Source: Pseudomonas fluorescens
GTDB lineage: Bacteria; Pseudomonadota; Gammaproteobacteria; Pseudomonadales; Pseudomonadaceae
Assembly (NCBI RefSeq): GCF_902498065.1
Contig: NZ_CABVIR010000006.1
Location: 310,001 to 374,000, forward strand
Length of the DNA stretch: 64,000 bases
Direction of reading: 5' to 3'
Made by a program: the position numbers and the translations under genes. Below the pieces are notes generated by a model, which searched no databases, was not told the origin of the DNA, and worked only from the letters and a program-made list of their open reading frames with translations. This document shows positions 42,616 to 50,604 of the stretch, in pieces; position 1 is the stretch's first letter; every line of letters starts with the position of its first letter.

Positions 42616-43701
42616 ATGAATCAGCCCAAATCTGTTGATCAAAAGAAACCCCACTGGTCGCACACCGTGTTACTGGCAACCAACGGCAGCCTTTCGATTA
42701 TCGCCGAAGTCCATAGCGGTAAAGCTAACCCCATCGCCTACTCCGCCTATGGGGAGCAATCCGCGGAGCAGGAAGTCGCCACGAAACTGGGCTTCAATGG
42801 CCAATTTCGCGAAGCGAATAAGGGTTGGTACTTGCTGGGGAATGGCTACCGTGCTTACAACCCGAGGTTGATGCGTTTTCATAGCCCGGACAGTTGGAGT
42901 CCGTTTGGAGGGGGTGGGTTGAATGCGTATATGTATTGCGCGGGGGACCCCGTAAACCATTCGGACCCGACGGGGCATGTTTTCGATGTGGTTAAGCTGT
43001 TCGTTCGGGAAAACCTTACTTTTGGCGGTTCATCAGGGCAACTCGCCGCCCAAAATGCCACTCGCAGGGCAAACGGGATTGCCAGGCAACAGGCAAGGTA
43101 CGCACTCGCTGCTGCTGGAGGAACGCCGACTCCCGACAATAGAGCGTCAACGAGCTCCGGACTTACTGCAATGCTCAGCTTTGTCGGCGGTGCTCCAGGC
43201 CCCCGAGGAAACAATTCGCCAGCCATCCAATACACTGAAACAAGGCCAAGAAACCACCCTGGATATGTAGCCGGCGCTGCAGCAGACGGATTGACCTCCC
43301 GCGCCACTCGTTCAACTCCACACGTACCAAGCTCTGGGGGGCGCGGCCACAATATGTCAATGTCCAGATCTGGCGCGCCGCCCACGTATGAATCGCCACC
43401 GTCCTATGAAAGTTCAATGCAACTGTGGAATGCTGACACTTTTGCAAGATCGCAGCAGGGTAAGGCCTTCGTAGTGAACAGAATGGCTGCCCCAAACAAC
43501 GGCTACTTGGATCTGCGTGCTCCTCGTATGGAGCATCCAACACCTCCACTGCCTCCCACACCTCCTCGGAGTCGGAGTCCAAGTCTCGACTCAGCGTCAT
43601 CCAGAGATTCGACTCCACCGGGCTCGCCTCGCCCTCGCGGCAACCGCCCCCTCTTTGACGAGCTCGACAATTACAATTTTCAAATACGTCATCAGCGTTG
43701 A
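42616..43701 (+). CDS. Orphan Rhs-core protein with proline-rich, PPxY-bearing tail
   Basis: A 361-residue protein. Residues 40-121 are an Rhs repeat-associated core (AYSAYGEQ, LGFNGQ, GWYLLGNGYRAYNPRLMRFH, DSWSPFGGGGLNAYMY, DPVNHSDPTGH). In large Rhs proteins this core precedes a toxin domain, but here no long Rhs shell is encoded upstream. The tail (122-361) is low in complexity and matches no toxin I know. It holds two PPxY motifs (PPTY 255-258, PPSY 261-264), a PxxPxR motif (313-318) and arginine-serine repeats. The ATG at 42616 is used, or a GTG three codons before; neither has a ribosome binding site. Base use in the tail is less GC-rich than around it, a sign of transfer. Secreted effector or decayed toxin fragment are both possible. 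Confidence 0.75.
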   Translation: MNQPKSVDQKKPHWSHTVLLATNGSLSIIAEVHSGKANPIAYSAYGEQSAEQEVATKLGFNGQFREANKGWYLLGNGYRAYNPRLMRFHSPDSWSPFGGGGLNAYMYCAGDPVNHSDPTGHVFDVVKLFVRENLTFGGSSGQLAAQNATRRANGIARQQARYALAAAGGTPTPDNRASTSSGLTAMLSFVGGAPGPRGNNSPAIQYTETRPRNHPGYVAGAAADGLTSRATRSTPHVPSSGGRGHNMSMSRSGAPPTYESPPSYESSMQLWNADTFARSQQGKAFVVNRMAAPNNGYLDLRAPRMEHPTPPLPPTPPRSRSPSLDSASSRDSTPPGSPRPRGNRPLFDELDNYNFQIRHQR

Positions 43702-43732
43702 ACTGGAAAGGGTGATTTCATCACTGTTCCCC

Positions 43733-44599
43733 TCATCGCTGCATCCCCCACCGCTTCACCGTCACCCGCTCCAACGAATCAAACACCAGATTTTCCACCA
43801 GCAACCCGATCAGGATCACCACCGCCAACCCGGCAAACACCTTGTCCGTATACAGCTCATTGCGATTCTGAAAAATGTACCAGCCCAACCCACCCTTGCC
43901 GCTGGTAGCGCCGAACACCAGCTCGGCGGCGATCAACGTGCGCCAGGCAAACGCCCAGCCGATTTTCAGCCCGGCGAGAATCGACGGCAGCGCCGCCGGA
44001 ATCAGGATGAACAGCACGAAGCGCATGCCTTTCAAACCGTAATTGCGCCCGGCCATGCGCAGGGTTTCCGAGACGCCAAGGAACCCGGCGTAGGTGTTCA
44101 ACGCCAACGCCCAGAGCACCGAATGCACCAGCACGAAAATCAGGCTGTTCTGCCCCAGGCCAAACCACAGCAGCGCCAGCGGCAGCAGCGCAATTGCCGG
44201 CAGCGGATTGAACATCGAGGTCAGCGTACTTAGCAGATCGCGACCGAACTGGGTCGATACGGCCAATGTCGTCAGGGCAAACGCCAGGACGATGCCGATC
44301 AAATAGCCCTTGAGCAACACCACCAGGGAAATCCAGACTTTGCCGAGCAACTCACCACTGAGCAAACCGTCGTACAACGCGCTGCCGGTTTGCAGAAAAC
44401 TCGGCAAAAGCAGGTCGTTGTTCTGAAGGCGAGCAACCACTTCCCACAGCACCGCGAGCAGAATCAGGATCAGGCTTTTACGAACCCAGCCTTGTTGCCA
44501 CAAACGCTGACCAAGCGGTAATTCCCGCTCCAGCGGTACGCTGGTCAGCGGCTGCAAAACGGTTTCGAACGCTTCACGCGCGGATGATGACTGGCTCAT
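43733..44599 (-). CDS. tauC: Sulfonate/taurine-type ABC transporter permease
   Basis: A 288-residue inner membrane permease of the SsuC/TauC type, with six membrane segments and the EAA-like loop (SETLRMAGRNYGLKGMRF, about 175-192). It is the last gene of a tauD-tauA-tauB-tauC-like operon and lies 20 bases after the ATPase gene. A partial copy of its 3' end is found at 41996-42155. The organosulfur substrate cannot be read from sequence, so the gene name is by family only. Confidence 0.85.
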   Translation of the reverse strand: MSQSSSAREAFETVLQPLTSVPLERELPLGQRLWQQGWVRKSLILILLAVLWEVVARLQNNDLLLPSFLQTGSALYDGLLSGELLGKVWISLVVLLKGYLIGIVLAFALTTLAVSTQFGRDLLSTLTSMFNPLPAIALLPLALLWFGLGQNSLIFVLVHSVLWALALNTYAGFLGVSETLRMAGRNYGLKGMRFVLFILIPAALPSILAGLKIGWAFAWRTLIAAELVFGATSGKGGLGWYIFQNRNELYTDKVFAGLAVVILIGLLVENLVFDSLERVTVKRWGMQR

Positions 44600-44619
44600 C
44601 GGGCACTCCTCTCAATGGC

Positions 44620-45480
44620 TCAATAAGCGATGCGAATGTCGGAAAAATCCAGCTCGCGCTCGGTTTCCGGGGACTGGCCTTCATCGAACAACAACCGATG
44701 AATCCGCCGCGCCGACTCCTGAAAGGCCACGCCGCCGAGGCTGTGCAAATCGTATTGATGGCTGTGGACTTCCGCCCGTACCCGGCCGGGATGCGGCGAC
44801 AGCAGCAGGATGCGATTACCCACCACCAACGCCTCTTCAATGGAGTGCGTGACGAACAGCAACGTGAAACGCACCTCCTCCCAGAGCAGCAGCAATTCTT
44901 CCTGCATCTTGCGCCGGGTCAGTGCATCGAGCGCGGCGAAGGGTTCATCCATCAGGAGGATTTTCGGCTGCATCGCCAGCGCCCGGGCGATGGCGACCCG
45001 TGCCTTCATGCCGCCCGACAAGGTGTGCGGATAAGCATCGGCGAACGCCGACAGACCGACCTTGCCCAGGTAGTGCAGCGCCCGTTCTTCGGCTTCTTTG
45101 CGCTTGAGGGTTTTCGAGGCCAGCAGTGGAAACATCACGTTCTGTTTGACGGTTTTCCAAGGCGGCAGTTGATCGAATTCCTGAAACACCACGATCCGGT
45201 CCGGCCCCGGCGCATGGACGGTTTGACCTTGCAGACGAATCTCGCCTTCAACGGGTTGGATGAAACCGGCAACTGCCTTGAGCAACGTGGATTTGCCGCA
45301 ACCGGAAGGACCGAGCAGCACAAAGCGGTCCGCCGGGTCGATTTCAAAACTGACTTGGTGGGTCGCTCGAACCACACGCTGCGGCGTGCGGTATTCGAGG
45401 CTGACGTTATCGACTGACAGCAGCGCCTGAGCTGTGACGTTCGATTTGCTGACCGTGTGGCCTTGCAAAGGGGCGTTCAT
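44620..45480 (-). CDS. tauB: Sulfonate/taurine-type ABC transporter ATP-binding protein
   Basis: A 286-residue ATPase with Walker A (LGPSGCGKST, near 55-65), the signature LSGGMKARVAIARAL and Walker B ILLMDEPFAALD. The ATG at 45480 follows the binding protein stop by five bases; the open frame further upstream belongs to that gene's region and is not used. It powers import by the permease encoded next. Confidence 0.87.
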   Translation of the reverse strand: MNAPLQGHTVSKSNVTAQALLSVDNVSLEYRTPQRVVRATHQVSFEIDPADRFVLLGPSGCGKSTLLKAVAGFIQPVEGEIRLQGQTVHAPGPDRIVVFQEFDQLPPWKTVKQNVMFPLLASKTLKRKEAEERALHYLGKVGLSAFADAYPHTLSGGMKARVAIARALAMQPKILLMDEPFAALDALTRRKMQEELLLLWEEVRFTLLFVTHSIEEALVVGNRILLLSPHPGRVRAEVHSHQYDLHSLGGVAFQESARRIHRLLFDEGQSPETERELDFSDIRIAY

Positions 45481-45485
45481 GTCGG

Positions 45486-46511
45486 TCAGCTCCCTTGCAG
45501 CGGTTTGGCGTCCTGGAAGAAGTAATCCTTCCACGAATCCGGTTTGTTTTTGATCGCACCGACGCGGTAGAGAAACTCGGCAAGTGGATAGGTATTTTTC
45601 GGTGTGACGCTGAATTCGAACTGCGGGTTATCGATGATTTTCAGCAGCGCGGCGCGATCAATTTTCGCCTTGGTCACGCGGATGTAGGTATCGGCGGCGG
45701 CGCCTTTGTCGTTCTGGGCAAACTGCGCGGCTTCGGTCAGCGCCTCGACGAACGCCTTGTAGGTTTTCGGGTTCTCGTTGCGGAATTTCTCGGTGGCGAA
45801 CAGCACCGTCGGCGAGTTCGGGCCGAGCAGGTCATAGGTGTTCAGCACCACATGGACGTTGGGGTTGGCCAGCGCCTGATCCTGGAATGGCGGGTTGGAG
45901 AAGTGCCCGCTCAGCTCGGTGCCGCCAGCAATCAGCGCCGCCGTGGCGTCGGGGTGCGGAACGGCGATGGTGTACTTGTCGAGGCGATCGAATTCCTTGT
46001 CGCCCCACTGCCTGGCGGCCGCGTATTGCAGGAAGCGCGACTGCACCGACACGCCCACGGCCGGCACCGCGATACGGTCCTTCTCGGTGAAATCGGCGAT
46101 GGTTTTGACCTTGGGATTGTTGCTCACCAAGTAGTACGGGAAGTTGCCGAGGGAAGCCACGGCTTTGACGTTCTGCTTGCCGTGGGTGCGGTCCCAGATG
46201 GTCAGCAGCGGACCGACCCCGGCGCCGGCGATATCAATCGAACCGGAGAGCAATGCATCGTTGACCGCCGCACCACCGGACAGCTGAGTCCAGTCGACTT
46301 TGATGTCGATGCCTTCCTGCTTGCCGTATTTCTCGATCAGGTTCTGATCGCGCACCACGTTAAGCAGCAGGTAAACGATGCCGAACTGTTCGGCGATGCG
46401 GATTTCACCTTCGGCATGGGCCACGGTCGGCGCCACCAGGCTGCCGGCGATCAGGCTGAAACCCAGACCGATGGCCGCAGCCAGCGGTGCAAAGGGAAGA
46501 CGTTTGGACAT
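45486..46511 (-). CDS. tauA: Periplasmic sulfonate-type substrate-binding protein
   Basis: A 341-residue exported binding protein of the nitrate/sulfonate/taurine class. The signal peptide is cleaved near VAHA-EG (about residue 33). The mature protein opens with IRIAEQFGIVYLLLNVVRDQ, and a glycine-rich ligand loop (LSGGAAVNDALLSGSIDIAGA) is near 78-98. It lies between the dioxygenase and ATPase genes. Relatives bind alkyl or aryl sulfonates and sulfate esters. Confidence 0.87.
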   Translation of the reverse strand: MSKRLPFAPLAAAIGLGFSLIAGSLVAPTVAHAEGEIRIAEQFGIVYLLLNVVRDQNLIEKYGKQEGIDIKVDWTQLSGGAAVNDALLSGSIDIAGAGVGPLLTIWDRTHGKQNVKAVASLGNFPYYLVSNNPKVKTIADFTEKDRIAVPAVGVSVQSRFLQYAAARQWGDKEFDRLDKYTIAVPHPDATAALIAGGTELSGHFSNPPFQDQALANPNVHVVLNTYDLLGPNSPTVLFATEKFRNENPKTYKAFVEALTEAAQFAQNDKGAAADTYIRVTKAKIDRAALLKIIDNPQFEFSVTPKNTYPLAEFLYRVGAIKNKPDSWKDYFFQDAKPLQGS

Positions 46512-46529
46512 GATTCAATCTCCGACAAA

Positions 46530-47417
46530 TCAGAAAGGCGCGTCGCCCTGAATGGTGGTGCGATACAACTTGCGGCGCAGATGGCTTGGGCATCCGGCGG
46601 CGAGGTGGATCAGCGAGCGGTTGTCCCAGAACACGAGGTCGTGGGGCTGCCATTGATGGCGGTAGATGTTGTGCGGCAGCACGCTGTGGGCGTAGAGCTC
46701 GTCGAGCAGCTGCTTGCTCTCGTCGTCCGGCAATCCAATGATGCGGGTGGTAAAACCCTCGCTGACGAACAACGCCTTGCGGCCGTTTTCCGGGTGGGTG
46801 CGCACGATGGGGTGGACGACTTCGGCGACTTGGGCCAACTGCTCCGGCGTCAGGGTCGGACGCCAGTTGCCTTCAAATTTGGTCTCGCTATAACGCGCCG
46901 TGTATGAGTGCGCCGCCGAGCGACCTTCGACCGCTTTGCGCAATGCCTCGGGCAAGCTGTCCCAGGCTTTGTGCATGTCGGCAAACAGGGTGTCTCCACC
47001 TTCGGACGGCAACTCCTGGGCGTGCAACATCGAGCCCAGGCTTGGCAGTTCTTTATAGGACAGATCGGAGTGCCAGAACTTGCCGGCATCACCCAGGCCG
47101 ATGGATTGGCCATTTTCGATGATGTTGGAAACGATGAGGATTTCCGGGTGCCCGGTCAGCAGGAACTGCTTGAGCACATGAATCTGCAACACGCCGAAGC
47201 GGCGGCTGAAGTCGATTTGCTGTTCGGGAGTAATGCGTTGGTCGCGGAACACCACGACGTGATGATCCAGGTGCGCGCGATGGAGGCGGGCGAAGTCCTG
47301 ATCGTTGATCGGACGGGACAGGTCCAGGCCGATGACTTCGGCGCCAACGGCACCACTGAAGGGGCGAATCTCGAAGGTTTGTGGTGCGATTGCAGGTGAT
47401 GCAGAGACGGCTGACAT
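46530..47417 (-). CDS. tauD: TauD-family 2-oxoglutarate/Fe(II) dioxygenase
   Basis: A 295-residue oxygenase that releases sulfite from an organosulfur compound using oxygen and 2-oxoglutarate. The iron ligands are HSD (H116, D118) and the distal histidine H271 in WDNRSLIHLA; R286 fits the 2-oxoglutarate contact. It is the first gene of the operon, which is unusual compared with E. coli tauABCD but common in pseudomonads as I recall. GGAGTGAG lies upstream of the ATG. Taurine or an alkyl sulfate ester are both candidate substrates. Confidence 0.87.
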   Translation of the reverse strand: MSAVSASPAIAPQTFEIRPFSGAVGAEVIGLDLSRPINDQDFARLHRAHLDHHVVVFRDQRITPEQQIDFSRRFGVLQIHVLKQFLLTGHPEILIVSNIIENGQSIGLGDAGKFWHSDLSYKELPSLGSMLHAQELPSEGGDTLFADMHKAWDSLPEALRKAVEGRSAAHSYTARYSETKFEGNWRPTLTPEQLAQVAEVVHPIVRTHPENGRKALFVSEGFTTRIIGLPDDESKQLLDELYAHSVLPHNIYRHQWQPHDLVFWDNRSLIHLAAGCPSHLRRKLYRTTIQGDAPF

Positions 47418-47567
47418 AAAAACTCACTCCCACGCACGGCACGCTCAAGGCGCGCGCGTCGATCAGAAACTCACGGAGGTCCCGTGTTGGTTCGTTTCGT
47501 GCGGCGCGCCGATTGGTCGGCAGGTACGCAGGAGTACAACCTTATAGGCATAAGAATTGAAATTTAA

Positions 47568-47590
47568 ATACCGTTAGTGAATAACGATAT
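47568..47590. promoter_or_regulatory. Palindrome upstream of the tauD operon, candidate operator
   Basis: ATACCGTTA and TAACGATAT (eight of nine arm positions match) flank the spacer GTGAA, in an AT-rich tract about 150 bases upstream of tauD. A LysR-type sulfur regulator could bind here; this is inference. Confidence 0.4.
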
Positions 47591-47604
47591 GACTTTAGGC
47601 ACAC

Positions 47605-50151
47605 TCAGCCGACCGCACAGCGTTGTTCCAGCCAACTCCCCAAATCGTTCGGGGCCAGGGGTCTTGAGATCAGGAAGCCTTGACCGATCCGATATCCCTG
47701 TTTTTGCAGAATGTGTTGCTGCGCCAAGGTCTCGATACCTTCAGCCACCACCCTCAATTGCAAACTTTCGCCAATGCGAATAACCGCCTCACTCAATGCC
47801 TGACTGGTTGCATCGCTCTCCAGGTCATGCACAAAGCTACGATCAAGCTTGAGTTCCTGGATCGGCATACGTTGCAAGTAACTCAGGCTGGAGAAACCCG
47901 TGCCGAAATCATCCATCGCCAGACTGATACCCAGCGCATGCACCTCTTTGATCGTGGTCAAGGTGTCAGGGTTGGTATCCATCAGCACGCCTTCGGTAAT
48001 TTCCAGCGTCAGATCCTTGGCCTGCAAACCATGCTCTTCAAGCGTCCTGGTGATGATGTTCGACAGATTGCGATTGTGGAAATTGGTCGGCGACATGTTT
48101 ACCGAAACGGTTGGCACCCGCAGCCCTTGCTTGCGCCAGGCCGCCAATTGGCGGCAGGACTCACGCAGCGCCCATAAACCGAATTCCCCGATCAAGCCGC
48201 ACTCTTCCGCCAGCGGAATAAAACTCGCGGGAGAGATTTCTCCCAACTGAGGATGGGTCCATCGCGCAAGGGCCTCGATGCCATACAGTTCGGATTCACA
48301 CAGGTCGATCTGCGGCTGATAAACCAGGTACAGGGCTTCACCATCAATGGCTTCGCGTAAAGCGGCCTCCAGGCGCAAACGCCCTTTCGCTAACTGATCC
48401 AGCCCGTCACTGAAAAAACAGACGCTGCCGCGGCCACTGGTCTTGGCTTGATACATCGCCATATCGGCGCGATGTAACAACAGCTCCATCGTGCGACCGT
48501 CTTCCGGAAACATGCTGACGCCGATACTCATCGACGGCTTGAGTGTCACACCCGAAATCTGGCATGGAGCACTCAGCCGAACTCTCAACTGTTCGATCAA
48601 ATCGGTCGCATGCACTAACGTGCATTGAGGCAGAACCAGAACGAATTCATCACCCGATAGCCGGCTGACGATGTCGCTCTCCCGTCGACACTCGGACAAG
48701 CGACGAGCCATCACGCGCAAGAACTCATCCCCGGCAGGGTGCCCGAGGGAGTCGTTGACCTGCTTGAATCGATCCAGATCAATGAAAATGACCGCCAGGC
48801 TCGATTGATGCCGGGAAGCTTGAGCAATGGCCTGCTCTGCCCGCGCATGGAGCAAGTTGCGATTGGTCAAACCCGTCAGGTCGTCATAGAACGCCAGTTG
48901 GCGTATGTGCAAACGGGACTCCTCACGCTCCAGCGCCAGGGCGCACAAATGAATGCACGCATTGACCAGTAAATAGTGCAGCGGACTGGGTTCACGCGAG
49001 TCGCGGTAATAAAACGCGAACGTCCCCAACACACGCCCGTCGGTGCATTTTATCGGCGTTGACCAACACGCCTTCAAACCGAGCGGCAGCGCCAGCTCCC
49101 GGAATCCGTCCCAGAAAGGATGCGAGGCAATATCACTGACCATGACGGGTTCGCCACTGAACGCTGCCGCCCCGCAAGAACCGGATTCGGGTCCGATGGG
49201 AGTTCCGTCCAGCGCCTTGGAGTAAGCGATCGGAAGACCGGGGGCCGCCAACGTATGGAGTAACCCCTGGCCATCGACCCGCAATACCGTAGCGATCACT
49301 TCCGGCGCGATTCGCTGCACTTCCACGCACGCCAGATTCATCAAGGTTTCCAGTGACTCTTCACGAACCATCGCTTCCAGCATTTTGTGTCGCAGCACTT
49401 CATGCATGCGCGTAAGGGTCACATCGATCATCACACTCACGGTATTGGTCATGTGCCCGTGAACGTCATTAACCGGGTACGTAGTGACGTTGCACCACAC
49501 CCGTTGGCCGCCGCGGTCATAACCGAATTCCTGACCATGGTAGGCATTGCTCTTGAGGAGTTGGCGGCGGATCGCTGCGATGCGTGAATGCGTGAAGTAC
49601 GGAGCCAATACGTCAATCGGTGTTTTGTTGACGACGTCCTGTGCGCTATAGCCAAACATTTGAGTGAAGCCGTCATTGACGTAAATGATCGACCACGACG
49701 CGTCAGTGATGATGATCGCGTTGTCCGTGGTATCGACCACCAATGACAACAGATACAACTGGCGCTGCTCTTCATGTTGCCGGGTAACGTCTTTGATAAA
49801 CGCGGCGTAGAGGATCTGCCCCTGAGCCTCGATCTTTGAAATGGACATCGACCCCCAGCGTCGGGTGCCGTCCTTGCACTCGATCAGCACATCGCGACTG
49901 GTGCCGACGATTTTATTGATTCCGGTGCGTCGGTTCGCTTCGATATAACCGTCGTGCAGGGGACGAATCAGTTTCGGCACCAACTGCTCGACATTTCGCC
50001 CCATCACCTCGTGACTGCCGTATCCCCAGAGCTTTTCCGAGGCCTCATTGAACAGAATGATCCGGTTTTGGCTGTCGATGACCACGACACTATCAACGCT
50101 CTGCTCCAGGGTCTGGATGAAGATTTGCGAAAGATCCTTACGGTACGACAT
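47605..50151 (-). CDS. DosP-like PAS-PAS-GAF-GGDEF-EAL protein (copy B)
   Basis: An 848-residue paralogue of the protein at 37145-39691, of identical length and domain layout: two PAS, GAF, GGDEF, EAL. The GGDEF motif is again SGDEF with a RxxD site (RESD), and the EAL site is complete (IEALARW, EITEG, DDFG, KLD, AEGIE), so phosphodiesterase action is likely. The residue at the DosP haem histidine place is alanine (YIEANRR). It lies between the tauD operon promoter and the end of the cellulose operon on the same strand, with 453 bases separating it from wssI. It could tune c-di-GMP for cellulose synthesis, but nothing proves it. Confidence 0.88.
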   Translation of the reverse strand: MSYRKDLSQIFIQTLEQSVDSVVVIDSQNRIILFNEASEKLWGYGSHEVMGRNVEQLVPKLIRPLHDGYIEANRRTGINKIVGTSRDVLIECKDGTRRWGSMSISKIEAQGQILYAAFIKDVTRQHEEQRQLYLLSLVVDTTDNAIIITDASWSIIYVNDGFTQMFGYSAQDVVNKTPIDVLAPYFTHSRIAAIRRQLLKSNAYHGQEFGYDRGGQRVWCNVTTYPVNDVHGHMTNTVSVMIDVTLTRMHEVLRHKMLEAMVREESLETLMNLACVEVQRIAPEVIATVLRVDGQGLLHTLAAPGLPIAYSKALDGTPIGPESGSCGAAAFSGEPVMVSDIASHPFWDGFRELALPLGLKACWSTPIKCTDGRVLGTFAFYYRDSREPSPLHYLLVNACIHLCALALEREESRLHIRQLAFYDDLTGLTNRNLLHARAEQAIAQASRHQSSLAVIFIDLDRFKQVNDSLGHPAGDEFLRVMARRLSECRRESDIVSRLSGDEFVLVLPQCTLVHATDLIEQLRVRLSAPCQISGVTLKPSMSIGVSMFPEDGRTMELLLHRADMAMYQAKTSGRGSVCFFSDGLDQLAKGRLRLEAALREAIDGEALYLVYQPQIDLCESELYGIEALARWTHPQLGEISPASFIPLAEECGLIGEFGLWALRESCRQLAAWRKQGLRVPTVSVNMSPTNFHNRNLSNIITRTLEEHGLQAKDLTLEITEGVLMDTNPDTLTTIKEVHALGISLAMDDFGTGFSSLSYLQRMPIQELKLDRSFVHDLESDATSQALSEAVIRIGESLQLRVVAEGIETLAQQHILQKQGYRIGQGFLISRPLAPNDLGSWLEQRCAVG

Positions 50152-50359
50152 GGCGGTGATCTACTGATTGGGAGGAAATGAGGAACTGGGCACGTCCCAA
50201 ACATCAAACGCTCGGCGAGGCAGACCCAGCCGACTTTCGGATGCGATGGATTCAATCGAAATGAGGAGTCAATGACGGGCTTGGAGGTGAAATCGTAACG
50301 GCATGTAGAAAGGAATGACGCGTGTAGCAAGGCTCTGCGAAGACAATGGGAGGATCAAC

Positions 50360-50479
50360 ATGCGGGCACGTCCCTTTATTAGAAAAAGTATAGGTCTTAC
50401 GCCGATATCAATATGCCGCCACTGCGCGCCTGCAAGCTTGATTCACATCAATGGAAAAGTTGAATGCGAGGAAAAATAG
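50360..50479 (+). CDS. Possible 39-residue small protein
   Basis: A short open frame with an ATG preceded by GGAGG at six bases, the best ribosome binding site in this gap. It would give MRARPFIRKSIGLTPISICR followed by HCAPASLIHINGKVECEEK, with three cysteines and no membrane segment. No relative is known to me. The ribosome binding site may be accidental. It lies in the 453-base gap 50152-50604, opposite in strand to both neighbours. Confidence 0.3.
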   Translation: MRARPFIRKSIGLTPISICRHCAPASLIHINGKVECEEK

Positions 50480-50570
50480 TGGCCAGCAATGCATTTGACT
50501 CTCCCCTCATCTGACCAAAAACCATCGTGCGTGCAACACCTCACATCCTCGAATATGGGCTTGAACAGAT

Positions 50571-50602
50571 TGCCGGGCAGGCTCTTTTGCCGGCGATGAA
50601 AC
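50571..50602. repeat. Degenerate REP/hairpin after wssI
   Basis: GCCGGGCAGGCTCTTTTGCC then GGCGATG can fold into a GC-rich hairpin right after the wssI stop and looks like a decayed REP. It may mark the 3' end of the cellulose operon; there is no T run. Confidence 0.4.
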
Positions 50603-50604
50603 CG

